From positions 391,907 through 455,906 of the forward strand of contig NZ_FOJN01000001.1 of the NCBI RefSeq assembly GCF_900111805.1: 64,000 bases of DNA. Direction: 5' to 3'. Shown piece after piece: positions 54,331-62,823 of this stretch; position 1 is the first letter of the stretch, and every line of letters begins with the position of its first letter. A program made the translations under genes and the position numbers. Under the pieces are notes generated by a model, which worked only from the letters and a program-made list of their open reading frames with translations, was not told the origin of the DNA and made no database searches. Source of the DNA: Rhodococcoides kroppenstedtii. GTDB lineage: Bacteria; Actinomycetota; Actinomycetes; Mycobacteriales; Mycobacteriaceae.

Positions 54331-55688
54331 GACCGCTCACCCCGCACGGACTCGGCGTTCCCATCGGCGGGACTGTCGGGTTCCGGATCGTCGTCGGTGT
54401 CGGGGGCTTCGGCGAACCAGGCACCAACGGTGATATTGGCCAACACGGCCGCAGTCGCCGGGTCGTCCTCGGGCCGCCGCTGCACCCACACCGCCGTCCC
54501 GACCGCCGCATCACCGACGTCGACGGCGGTCGTCTCGTTGCCCGTGCGGCGCAGGAACCCGCGGCGCCCCGACATCCACTGGACACCGTCGGCGTCGGTC
54601 ACCATAGCCGGCCGCCGACGATGTCGTTGCACCTCGAACACGGTCTGCCAATCGGTCACCTCCCGCAACGACTGCGTCGCGGGGTCGCACACCCACAACG
54701 CCACCGCATCGGCCGGCCGACGAATGATTCCGTGCCGTCGATCAGCCATAAGTCGATCCGACGTCGACCCGACCACACACACCTGCCCGTCGACGAGGAC
54801 ACTGGGCTGAGCGCCGCCGGCGCACACACGCTCGTCGGTGACCGTATCGGCACCGTCGACGACGACGCGATGCACGTCGTGCATTCCGACGATCCAGCAT
54901 CCGTCGTCAGCAGCGTGTACGCGGCGGGTGAAGTCGCCGCTCGGCTCCTCGATCGGCAACGGCAGCAGGACCTCTCGCACCACCGGCGGATCCTGACGCG
55001 GGTCGATGCGCAGCACGGTCGGGTCCGATCGGTGCATCACCCACACCACCCCGGCACCGGCATCGATCGCGCCCGGGTCGAACGGGGTCCGATCTGTCGG
55101 AGGGTCGCCCAACTCGAGGTCGACGAGCACGCCTGTCACCCCGCGGTGGGGCAGGCCGTCGTTCGGGAAGGAGAACGGCTCGAACTCGACGGGAACCTCG
55201 TCCACCGCGTTCAGCGACTCGGTACCACCGACTTCTCGCCGCCCACCACCCTCGATCGGATCCAGGCGGACCTGCACCGACTGCAAGGACGACACACGGC
55301 CGCTCACCGCGACCGGGCCGTTGGGATCGTTACCCAGAGTCGCCACGAAGTACCCCTGGACCGCCACCCGACCGGAACGCGGCGCATCCGACCGCCACCC
55401 GGCGCTCCACCCCTCGCGGTAGAGCAGATGCCACCAATGTCGCCTGCCGTCACCGCTCTCGCGTGGCGCCATCCCGTAGGCAGGAACCGCGAACGCGGTC
55501 AGCGAATGGTTCAGTCGCGACGACGTCCCGGTGATCAGCTCGGCGAACACCTCGACGTCGTCACCGACGGACGCCCGCGGAAAAGACCCGTCCCCGATCA
55601 CCCACCACGGCACGAGAATGCGGAACGGTGGGAGTGGTGGCGAAGATGCTGCCGCTGATAAGGATTCGGACGGTACGAAGTCGTACAT
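54327..55688 (-). CDS. Beta-propeller-like hypothetical protein, paralogue A
   Basis: This 453-residue protein shares an N-terminal domain with its downstream neighbour (PWWVIGDGSFPRASVGD; SAGWRSDAPRSGRVAVQGYF). It also has propeller-like repeats (VVWVMHRSDPTVLRIDP; CWIVGMHDVHRVVVDG; DADGVQWMSGRRG). A module near residue 355 (VALWVCDPATQSLREVTDWQ) resembles the product of 59191-59751. The start is ATG 55688; longer extensions run through the divergent region. Confidence 0.66.
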   Translation of the reverse strand: MYDFVPSESLSAAASSPPLPPFRILVPWWVIGDGSFPRASVGDDVEVFAELITGTSSRLNHSLTAFAVPAYGMAPRESGDGRRHWWHLLYREGWSAGWRSDAPRSGRVAVQGYFVATLGNDPNGPVAVSGRVSSLQSVQVRLDPIEGGGRREVGGTESLNAVDEVPVEFEPFSFPNDGLPHRGVTGVLVDLELGDPPTDRTPFDPGAIDAGAGVVWVMHRSDPTVLRIDPRQDPPVVREVLLPLPIEEPSGDFTRRVHAADDGCWIVGMHDVHRVVVDGADTVTDERVCAGGAQPSVLVDGQVCVVGSTSDRLMADRRHGIIRRPADAVALWVCDPATQSLREVTDWQTVFEVQRHRRRPAMVTDADGVQWMSGRRGFLRRTGNETTAVDVGDAAVGTAVWVQRRPEDDPATAAVLANITVGAWFAEAPDTDDDPEPDSPADGNAESVRGERS

Positions 55689-55884
55689 GTCGAAGCCCCG
55701 AGTAGTAGGAGGAACGCCGCACGACGGCGGCGGACTCGGGGTCACCTTAGATGAGGGTATCTCACGGGTACCGGCGACGACCATAGCTGAACCTCGTGCG
55801 AGCGGGACGTGGCCATATCGGATCACCGCTGATCTCGCCGTACACGATATGTTCCAGGCGCTCTCCTGCTGTTTGACTACGAGA

Positions 55885-56451
55885 ATGGTCCTGCAAGTTC
55901 CGAAAGACCCCGCGCCGGCCGCGTGGCTCACCCGTTCAGGAATCGCGTGGGACGTGCTCGCTACCTTCGGACCGCACACCCTGTACCCGGCGCACGCCCG
56001 CCTGCGATACATCCCCGACGACGGCGACGCCCCGAGGCCGGAGATTCCGCCGCGGCCCCTCGGCGAGCAGGGCGACGGCCCCGTCATGGCCGAGCTCTGC
56101 GACATGCTGGCCGCGGACACCACCACGCCGCAACTCTGCTACTTCTGCCTGTGGGAGGGGTGGCCGGAGATCGACGAGACCATCACCACGGGTCCACCCG
56201 TCGTAGCCATCCCGAATCGCACCTACCACCTGTTCTCCGGCCCTCTGAGCGACGTCGGACAGTGGTGCGCCCAGCCCACTCCCGACATGCCGCCGGCGGC
56301 GTTCATCTGGCCGGCCGACCGTGCCTGGTGTGTGGCATCGGACGTCGACCCGACCTGGGCCTTCATCAACGGATCCGGGGCGACGATCTCCCGACTCGTC
56401 GCCCAGACCCGACTCGACATCGTTGCGGCCGATCCGCCACGAACTTGCTAA
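55885..56451 (+). CDS. Conserved actinobacterial hypothetical protein
   Basis: This 188-residue protein has a recognisable pattern: PAAWLTRSGIAWDVLATFGP near the start, then YPAHARLRYIPDD, the central QLCYFCLWEGW, AIPNRTYHLFSGPL, and the C-terminal FIWPADRAWCVASDVDPTWA. Similar proteins occur in actinobacteria without known function. The start is uncertain (ATG 55885 or 55849), and no ribosome site is evident. Upstream, 55689-55884 contains nothing else obvious. Confidence 0.65.
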   Translation: MVLQVPKDPAPAAWLTRSGIAWDVLATFGPHTLYPAHARLRYIPDDGDAPRPEIPPRPLGEQGDGPVMAELCDMLAADTTTPQLCYFCLWEGWPEIDETITTGPPVVAIPNRTYHLFSGPLSDVGQWCAQPTPDMPPAAFIWPADRAWCVASDVDPTWAFINGSGATISRLVAQTRLDIVAADPPRTC

Positions 56452-56461
56452 GAATGGGGGC

Positions 56462-56812
56462 ATGGAGCAGCAGCGCACAGAGCTCGCCGAAGAAGACGTT
56501 GTGAAAGGTCAGTGTGTTGTGTACGTCGGACCTGACAACGCAGAAGAGATATACGAGGACTGGTCGCGTCCTCGAATCCTGACTGCGGGTCATCCCGGGA
56601 AGATTTACGATCCGTCTGTTCAGCACATTCGTGTCGAGTGGGTTGGTCTAGAGCATGAGCCGATCAGCTACGCCACCGGCTTCTGCACCAACCGATCGGA
56701 AGTCGGGCCAGAAGGCCGGGCGTTCATACGTGGTCTAGCGAAAGTATCTGCCGAGGAGTACGAGGAACTAGCGTCGAAGGTTGTGCGAGGAACCCCGCGG
56801 GGAGGAGTTTGA
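56462..56812 (+). CDS. Hypothetical protein with atypically low GC
   Basis: This 116-residue hydrophilic protein (QCVVYVGPDNAEEIYEDW; PRILTAGHPGKIYDPSV; SAEEYEELASKVV) has no recognised domain. Its base composition is clearly less GC-rich than neighbouring genes, judged by eye, with A/T-ending codons such as AGA, ATA and GTT, suggesting recent acquisition. It starts 10 bp after the preceding gene. Confidence 0.55.
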   Translation: MEQQRTELAEEDVVKGQCVVYVGPDNAEEIYEDWSRPRILTAGHPGKIYDPSVQHIRVEWVGLEHEPISYATGFCTNRSEVGPEGRAFIRGLAKVSAEEYEELASKVVRGTPRGGV

Positions 56813-57054
56813 TTCTTACGCTACCGGCGCTATGAAGCAGACCTCTCGTGGAGCGCCCTAGTGGTCACCTCGTACGTCCCAATGTGACAGGGTGCGAAGC
56901 GCGCAATCGAGGCGACGATCGCACATTCTCGGCAATGTTCCGTGCGCCGCACACACATCGAGGACGATCCCGTCCGGTCGAACGACAGAGCGGAATCCGA
57001 AGCCTACGTCCCGGTCGGCGTCGTCGACGGCGGTCGTGTTGCGGCCGTCGCGGA

Positions 57055-57060
57055 TAGGGT
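57055..57060 (+). promoter_or_regulatory. -10 element TAGGGT
   Basis: It ends 6 nt before ATG 57067. The 254 bp before that ATG contain no gene. Confidence 0.5.
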
Positions 57061-57066
57061 GAGTCG

Positions 57067-57684
57067 ATGGGCACGTCGCCGTTTTCGCACGAGCGCGTCT
57101 ACGCCGCGCTGACCGCCCCGCCGACACCTGCGGGCCAGCGTCCTGACGCCCCGTCGTGGTGGGAAGCCTCCGTCGTCGTGATCACTGCCGTTGCTGCGGC
57201 AGCCTGCGCCGTCCTGCTGTACTCGCTCACCCCACCAGCGGCCATGATTTGGCTTCTCGCCGCATCCGGTTGGCTACTGCTCGTCCTCGGTGCAGTGTGG
57301 CTCGTGCTGACGATTGTGGGATGGGTTCGGTTCCGAGCGTGGAAACTGTCGTCGATTGCCGTCGTTGTCGTGGCTGCGACTGTGGTCCTGGCCGGCATGT
57401 CGGTGCCGTTCACCGTCGGGTTCGCGATGTCGAGAAGCTCACTTGCCGAGGTCGCAGTGGACTGCGCCGCACCCGGCGGCGGCCGTATCGGGGTGTACGT
57501 CTTCGAGGGCCTCGAGGCAGCCGACGGTGGATGCCTGATCTACGTCGAGGGCGGAGTCGTCGACCAGGTCGGATTCGCCTACCTCCCAGACGGTGCACCC
57601 CGCCTCGGCCCACCCGCCGGCGAACAGGAGATCGGCTACGCCGAACTCGACGGCGATTGGTACACCTTCCTGCGCCGATTCTGA
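57067..57684 (+). CDS. Membrane protein with C-terminal extracytoplasmic domain
   Basis: This 205-residue protein has three hydrophobic helices (about 33-53, 58-84, 94-118). A C-terminal beta-rich domain of about 80 residues follows, with two cysteines (DCAAPGGGRIGVYVFEGL; GGCLIYVEGGVV), probably outside the cell. Unknown function. Confidence 0.65.
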   Translation: MGTSPFSHERVYAALTAPPTPAGQRPDAPSWWEASVVVITAVAAAACAVLLYSLTPPAAMIWLLAASGWLLLVLGAVWLVLTIVGWVRFRAWKLSSIAVVVVAATVVLAGMSVPFTVGFAMSRSSLAEVAVDCAAPGGGRIGVYVFEGLEAADGGCLIYVEGGVVDQVGFAYLPDGAPRLGPPAGEQEIGYAELDGDWYTFLRRF

Positions 57685-57727
57685 GCACTACGACGTCAGG
57701 AGTGAATGCCGCTCCCGCAGGCGTTCA

Positions 57728-58093
57728 TCAGCCGTCGGCCTTGGGTGACTCCGGTCGGGCGACGGTGCGGAAGACGACTCCCGGGTGGCGGTCGCTGCCG
57801 TACTCCCATCGGATGGTTGTCGTGGGCCCGCTGCGGCGAGGCCGCACGCTGACGGCGCGATAGTCCTAACCGTCCTGCCGCACTCGCTCCCACTCGAAGT
57901 CCACGGTCTATCCCACGATCGGACCGTGAACGCCAGTGCGGGAGATGTGAACGGACTCGTTCCTGCGTGTGGGAGGCAGGGTGATCGCCCACAGGTGGCC
58001 GACGTGGACCCAACACCCGCCGGGTGTGTCGGGCGACTCCACCACGCCCCATCCCTCGTCCCCCCACATTGCGATGACACCGGTGCTGGTCAT
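57728..58093 (-). pseudogene. Cold-shock-like protein gene with two in-frame amber codons
   Basis: From ATG 58093 the frame encodes STGVIAMWGDEGWGVVESPD, then TPGGCWVHVGHLW, a cold-shock-domain-like start. TAG occurs at 57908-57910, and the frame then resumes as TVDFEWERVRQDG. A second TAG occurs at 57866-57868, followed by DYRAVSVRPRRSG up to a final TGA at 57728. The pieces after each amber match the expected C-terminal strands (VDFEWE; DYRAVSV) seen in the intact relative at 61019. Both ambers are one C-to-T change from CAG. TAGGGT lies 6 nt before the ATG. Confidence 0.7.
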
Positions 58094-58099
58094 GACCTC

Positions 58100-58105
58100 A
58101 CCCTA
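58100..58105 (-). promoter_or_regulatory. -10 element TAGGGT of the cold-shock-like remnant
   Basis: On the minus strand it ends 6 nt before ATG 58093. Confidence 0.45.
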
Positions 58106-58148
58106 GGTTCTGAACCCGACGAAACGGACCGCATGGCATCCTTGGTGC

Positions 58149-58724
58149 ATGGTCGACCGAGACGAGACCGATGTGTCGGTTGACACGAGCGACGCCGGAA
58201 CCGTCGACATGTTCGTCTGCGACGCGCAACGCCGTTCACGCGATGCTTCTCGGGTGCAGTGGGTTTCGTTGTCTCCGTTGCTTCTCGTCGGCCTGTGTCT
58301 CCCGGTCGGTCTCGTCGTCGCCAACTCGCGAACGGTCATCGGTGACGCGGTCGCCTGGTGGATGCTCCTCGGCGTGTTCTCGCTCGTGGTGTTCATTCCA
58401 CTCGCCGTGGTGGGATCTCTCGGGGCATCCGCACTTCGCCGCGCTCGTCCGTGGCTCGGGCGGTGGCTCGGTTCGATCGGCGCGACCGCGGCGATTCTGA
58501 CGTATGCCTCGTTCGTGTTCTCGGTTGTAGAAACCGTTGTCGCCCCCGAAATCCGTGATCCGAACAGCTGGGGCCCTGTACTCACACCCGGCGCTGCGGC
58601 GCTCGTCGTCCTTCCCTACGCGATCGGGGTCGCCGCCAATACCTCTGTGCTCGTTCGCTTGTGGCGACGTACGGGCACGTTCACCGATCGCGTCCACAAC
58701 GGCACGAGGGGAGCAGCACCCTGA
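58149..58724 (+). CDS. Four-TM membrane protein
   Basis: This 191-residue protein has hydrophobic helices at about 41-58, 67-92, 105-126 and 143-165. The acidic N-terminus is VDRDETDVSVDTSDAGTVDM. No motif is recognised. Confidence 0.62.
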   Translation: MVDRDETDVSVDTSDAGTVDMFVCDAQRRSRDASRVQWVSLSPLLLVGLCLPVGLVVANSRTVIGDAVAWWMLLGVFSLVVFIPLAVVGSLGASALRRARPWLGRWLGSIGATAAILTYASFVFSVVETVVAPEIRDPNSWGPVLTPGAAALVVLPYAIGVAANTSVLVRLWRRTGTFTDRVHNGTRGAAP

Positions 58725-58779
58725 CTGCGGTCACCGCGCGCTTCGGACACGATCAACACCCGACCGACAAGGAGCCTCG

Positions 58780-58974
58780 ATGAAACGCGTTCTGCCCCTC
58801 GCGCTTGTCGTTCTCGGCTCGATCGCATCACTGATCGCCTATTTTGCGAAAGACACGTTCCTGCTGTGTGATCGAAATCCCCGTCCGACTCGACCTCACC
58901 CCGTTCTGGGTCGAGGTGCCGGAGAGAAACACGGGCGAATTCGTCGCATCTCTCGGGCCCCCCGACAAGCGTAG
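58780..58974 (+). CDS. Short protein with signal anchor; probable fusion at a deletion junction
   Basis: ATG 58780 has a good ribosome site (GGAG, 6 nt upstream) and begins KRVLPLALVVLGSIASLIAY, a hydrophobic anchor. After about residue 30 the frame turns into low-complexity Arg/Pro sequence, while a different frame of the same DNA encodes the recognisable fragment at 58874-59197. This suggests that the 5' end of a membrane protein gene was joined out of frame to the 3' end of another gene. Confidence 0.4.
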   Translation: MKRVLPLALVVLGSIASLIAYFAKDTFLLCDRNPRPTRPHPVLGRGAGEKHGRIRRISRAPRQA

Positions 58975-59197
58975 GACGGGGCGGCTCATGCGCCGCCGAC
59001 GCTCGCCCGAGCCGTGGGCGGTGAGATCTCCCCAGGAGCAACGGGCATGGTCGACACCGGATTTCGACTGGATGTGCGAGGTGACAGTGGGCAGGATCGA
59101 CGACGCCGGCCTCGCCACGTTGCAGCAGCGGCTGCACCCCGGTGTGCCCGTGACCGGGGCACCCGAGCTCGTCGCACCGCCGGAGACGTCATGGTGA
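58874..59197 (+). pseudogene. Truncated C-terminal copy of the 50123-51124 protein
   Basis: The frame reads EIPVRLDLTPFWVEVPERN, then AWSTPDFDWMCEVTVGRIDD and LATLQQRLHPGVPV. It matches the C-terminal 100 residues of the LolA-like protein (VPVDFTPTTVPVADE; VWSTPDWDWAAAMNEVDIDD; VHALQNALHPGVPV). The LolA-like domain is missing. It ends 7 nt inside the next gene. Confidence 0.7.
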
Positions 59198-59751
59198 ACC
59201 ACGCCGGGGACAGCATGGGAGCCCGCCGCGAACCGCGGATGCTGCGGCCACGATTCGTGTTTCATGTCGCCGGCCGTGTGTGGGTCGTCGACGAGACGCA
59301 GCCGGTGGCGGCACTGTTCGACCCACGCACCGCGGAGTTCGAGACGCTGACCTCGTGGACGGAACTCCCGGCCGCTCCACCCGGCGGGCGCCCCTCGTAC
59401 CTCGCCGCCGACGACACCGGCCTCTGGGTGCAGAACGACCGAGGTGGTCCGCTCGCACGCGTCACCGCCGACGGCATCGACCGCGCCGAATACACCGACG
59501 GACGCGCCCTTCTGGGAGCGGGCCGGTCCGGCGCATGGTGTTTCACGACGCACCGGAGGCGACAACCCGCCCTCGCGCGGACGGCGGACACACCGCCACC
59601 GCCGTTCCCACGGCAGTCGTTCCTCGTCGCGCTCCCCGGCGGCGGAACCCGGACCGTCCCCGTCGTCGATGCCGGTGTCGTCTCCGTCGAATCGGACGAG
59701 AGTCACCTGCACATCGGACTCGAGCACCACCCGTGGTCGCGAACCCGGTAG
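59191..59751 (+). CDS. Propeller-like hypothetical protein, possibly the first half of a split gene
   Basis: This 186-residue protein contains blades similar to paralogue A (FHVAGRVWVVDETQPVAALF; SYLAADDTGLWVQNDR). The ATG 59191 overlaps the preceding remnant. Its stop lies 19 nt inside the next frame; a single-base insertion would join both into one protein of about 440 residues. Confidence 0.55.
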   Translation: MVNHAGDSMGARREPRMLRPRFVFHVAGRVWVVDETQPVAALFDPRTAEFETLTSWTELPAAPPGGRPSYLAADDTGLWVQNDRGGPLARVTADGIDRAEYTDGRALLGAGRSGAWCFTTHRRRQPALARTADTPPPPFPRQSFLVALPGGGTRTVPVVDAGVVSVESDESHLHIGLEHHPWSRTR

Positions 59752-60524
59752 CCGGCCGCGCACCCGACAGCCCTGGCTTCGAGGCAGCATTCGCGTCGTC
59801 GGTGTCGAGCATTCCGCTGCACGGCCCCGTTCCCGCACGCATCGAACCGGGCACAGCACATCGGAACGAACGCACGGTGGGATACACGAGCGAATACGCC
59901 AATCTGACCTACAACGAAGCGCACTACCGCAAACGCGCGTCCGACGGCGACGTGCGGTGGTACTGGGGCCTCGAATCCCGGAGGAGCGCCACCACCGTCA
60001 TCAACGCCTACCGCGGCGACACCGTGGTGTTCACGACGAAATGGACCGAACTTCGGGTTGTGGACGGTACGGCAGCCGGCGGACGATTGTGGGCGATCAC
60101 CCGCCCCGACCAGGCCGGCGCCCGCGGCGTCACCGTCCTCGACCCCAACGGCGACACGACACCGATACCCGCCACCGCGATCGACGTCACCGATCACCGT
60201 TGGCCCCTCGGCCCGCGACCCCTCGACCATGCCTCCTACGTCCGACATTGTCTCGGCCAATCGGGCGCACTCTCGTGCCCCGACGGCATTACCGATTTCA
60301 CTGCGACCTACGAAGGGGAATGGCCGCACGGGCAGGTACATGTCTCCTACCGCCACGCCGACTATCCCGGCCTCACGCTGACAGCCCGACGCAACATCTA
60401 CGACGAGAACGGCGCCCGGCTGGATCGCGCACCCGACTACATCGCCCATTCGCTCGTCGAACAAGCCGGCACCGGCGCCTATCCCCCGGTCGATCGTGCC
60501 GTCGACGGCGTTCTGTGGATCTGA
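59733..60524 (+). CDS. Conserved hypothetical protein, possibly the second half of a split gene
   Basis: This 263-residue protein has a recognisable actinobacterial pattern: DVRWYWGLESRRSATTVINA, then YRGDTVVFTTKWTELRVVDG, HRWPLGPRPLDHASYV and the C-terminal PPVDRAVDGVLWI. In relatives I recall, this block is the C-terminal part of a longer protein, so it may be separated from 59191-59751 by a frameshift. GTG 59733 has no ribosome site. Function unknown. Confidence 0.58.
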   Translation: MVANPVAGRAPDSPGFEAAFASSVSSIPLHGPVPARIEPGTAHRNERTVGYTSEYANLTYNEAHYRKRASDGDVRWYWGLESRRSATTVINAYRGDTVVFTTKWTELRVVDGTAAGGRLWAITRPDQAGARGVTVLDPNGDTTPIPATAIDVTDHRWPLGPRPLDHASYVRHCLGQSGALSCPDGITDFTATYEGEWPHGQVHVSYRHADYPGLTLTARRNIYDENGARLDRAPDYIAHSLVEQAGTGAYPPVDRAVDGVLWI

Positions 60525-60665
60525 GCCCCCACCGCCGCGGCAGTCGACGGCATCGGCCGGATCTCCAGATCCGCTCACTGCCGAATGAATAGTGCGGTTT
60601 TCACCGAACGATGGCTGGGTCGAACGCCTTCCGGCCCGGTCGGCGGTGTGTGCGATGGTGGACCT

Positions 60666-60893
60666 ATGAAGCGGCACGCGTTGTGGACGTTCGCAGGAGC
60701 TGCGGTTGGTCTTGTCCTGGCAGCGCTTCTCGCGCTGCTGATCCCGGCAGGGAGAGTCGACTACGCTTTCGTCGGCGACGACGAGGGGTCGGCGCTCCTC
60801 GATTTCGCGGGCCCGATCGTTCCAATGGTCGGAGTCGTGGCGGGGGCGGTGGCCGGCCTTTTGGTGAGCAGGCGGCGGTCTCGGCGTAGCTGA
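60666..60893 (+). CDS. 75-residue two-TM protein
   Basis: Hydrophobic helices at about 8-27 and 50-68, with an acidic loop (VGDDEGSALLDF) and a basic C-terminus (SRRRSRRS). Unknown. Confidence 0.55.
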   Translation: MKRHALWTFAGAAVGLVLAALLALLIPAGRVDYAFVGDDEGSALLDFAGPIVPMVGVVAGAVAGLLVSRRRSRRS

Positions 60894-61006
60894 ACCAGCG
60901 GCCAGGCACCAGGCAGGTCCGCTCCCACACAACGCACACCCATGGAACGATGCCGGGTGTGTTGCACCGTGTGCGTTAACGCTCCTTTTACTATTCTTGA
61001 GAGTCC

Positions 61007-61012
61007 TATGCT
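61007..61012 (+). promoter_or_regulatory. -10 element TATGCT
   Basis: It ends 6 nt before ATG 61019; the 50 bp upstream are unusually AT-rich. Confidence 0.55.
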
Positions 61013-61018
61013 GATTCG

Positions 61019-61624
61019 ATGGTGTCGACAGGTGTAGTCCGCGAATGGCATTTCGCCGACCAGTGGGGCGTCATCGACTCGGACGACACCTTGGGCGGCG
61101 CCTACGCAATGTCACACGCAGTGCGCGTCGAGGGCGTCGCCGACCTCGATCGGTCGCCGGCTCTCGGCCTTCGCCCCGGCACGGAGGTCGACTTCGAATG
61201 GAGCACCTCGGACGAGCCCATCAACGGCATGCACTACCTCGTCGAGCGCGTCTGGCCGCGCGGTACGACCGCGCCAGCATCAGAGGGGGCGTTTCATACG
61301 AGCCTCTGGCTCAGCGTCGACGGCCCCGGCCCTGACGGGCTGACCGTGATGCAGGAAGAATTGGATCGCGACAGCGCGAAGTCTCCCCCACTCGAACCGC
61401 TGCGGTTCTTCACCGCCACAGGTGCGGTGCGTACGTGGCACGACGAACACGGCTGGGGCGTACTCGATTCCGACGCAACTCCGGGCGGGGTGTGGGCGCA
61501 TTTCTCCGCGATAGTCGGTGAAGGTTTTCTGACTCTGAAGCCCGGTCAGCGGGTCGAGTTCGACTACGAGCCAGCGATCCAGGACGGGTTCTACTTTCGA
61601 GCCGTGACGGTCCGGACGCTATGA
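61019..61624 (+). CDS. Protein with two cold-shock-like domains
   Basis: This 201-residue protein contains two related halves. Residues 1-75 (STGVVREWHFADQWGVIDSD, then DTLGGAYAMSHAV, VDFEWS) and 130-201 (ATGAVRTWHDEHGWGVLDSD, then GVWAHFSAI, VEFDYE, YFRAVTVRTL) each follow the cold-shock/OB-fold plan. The RNA-binding aromatics are only partly kept (W-G-V in place of Y-G-F-I; HFSAI retained in the second). A linker joins them. It is probably a nucleic-acid-binding protein or a derived OB-fold. Its stop overlaps the lipoprotein start (ATGA). Confidence 0.72.
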   Translation: MVSTGVVREWHFADQWGVIDSDDTLGGAYAMSHAVRVEGVADLDRSPALGLRPGTEVDFEWSTSDEPINGMHYLVERVWPRGTTAPASEGAFHTSLWLSVDGPGPDGLTVMQEELDRDSAKSPPLEPLRFFTATGAVRTWHDEHGWGVLDSDATPGGVWAHFSAIVGEGFLTLKPGQRVEFDYEPAIQDGFYFRAVTVRTL

Positions 61625-62696
61625 GCAGATGGCTCTGGAGCCGAGCGGCCATGGAAAGGCGTCGGCGCATTCAGCGACTCTGCGCGTCGCGTTCGACGCG
61701 CTCGGCACTCGCCGGGTCACTCGTCGTTATGACGGCGGCGGGGTGTTCGAATCCGTTCGTCGACCGGATCGCCTTTCGGCCACCCACGGCGGTGGTCACG
61801 TCGTCTCCGACGTGTCTCGCGGAGAACATCGTCACCGATTTGACCGGACTGGGGCCGTGGGATCCGGCACTTGCCGGCAACGCACCCGAGCCGGGCTACC
61901 CGCCCGCCGACTTCCGCGTGGTCGGAGCGCTGCGTTGTGAACGCGGAACCGACGCCAGCGGAATGAGGACCATCGACTCGGTGCGTTTGGAGGGCGACGT
62001 GCTCTCCGTCTTCTCGGCGTTCAGTGCCGACTCGTTCCGGTTCCCCGACGGGACTTATGCAAGCTGCATCAATTTCGGCGTGGCCCCGGTGGGCTTGTGG
62101 CTGGTCGACGACACAGGCGCAGCGTTCCGTCCGGCGTGGCCGGCGGACCCGTGCAACCTGCAAAACGCCCCGTATCTCGCCCTTCGACACCTCACCGAAG
62201 TCGGACGGTCCTCGCACCCCAACGGACTCGACGACCGGTTCGCCACAAGCTGCGAACAGGATTCCCACGCGGCATCATTCGAGCCGACAACGGCGGACGA
62301 CGTGGCCGCCGCCGAAGAGCCGAGCGAGAATACGGCCGCGTAACCGCTCCCACACTGACGCTCCCCGTCGACGACGTCGACGCACTTGTCGTGTGTACCT
62401 ACGAGCCGCCCGACAGCGAACCCTCACCGGACGGAGGGGACGTGGTCGCCGGCACGCGCACTGTCCTCGACCGAGGCAGCAGTGCGGGACTCGTCCGATC
62501 GATCGTCGATGCTCCCTTGGCCCCGGCCTGCAACCTGTTCAGCACCCGCGTCGCCTCCACCGAACTGGTACGCCCGGACGGGTCGGGATCAACCCCCGTG
62601 TCGTTCGAACTCGACGGATGCCGCCGGGTCGCCGGACTCGGGGACTACCGCGTGACACCGCCGGCCGCGCTCACCGCCCTATCCAGCGCCTCGTGA
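61621..62696 (+). pseudogene. Lipoprotein gene split by a frameshift
   Basis: The first frame (61621-62343, 240 residues) has a lipoprotein signal (LVVMTAAGC, Cys about 42) and a domain with VVGALRCERGTDASG, APVGLWLVDDTGAAFRPAWP and LDDRFATSCEQ. Its end near AAAEEPSE continues in another frame as VTAPTLTLPVDDVDALVVCT, then STELVRPDGSGSTPVSFELD and GCRRVAGLGDYRV to a stop at 62696. A single-base deletion near 62325-62335 explains both. In relatives I recall, these two parts form one protein of about 360 residues. A sequencing error is the other explanation. Confidence 0.65.
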
Positions 62697-62811
62697 TCAC
62701 GAACGTTCGATCGGGGCATGCGTTTTCGACACCCTGTCCTGGCGCGCGTCCAGGTCCGACGCGGACGCCGATCTCGTACCGGTCCGCCGGTGACCCTGCG
62801 CTCCCTTGCAC

Positions 62812-62817
62812 TACGGT
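62812..62817 (+). promoter_or_regulatory. -10 element TACGGT
   Basis: It ends 6 nt before ATG 62824. Confidence 0.45.
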
Positions 62818-62823
62818 GACCCG

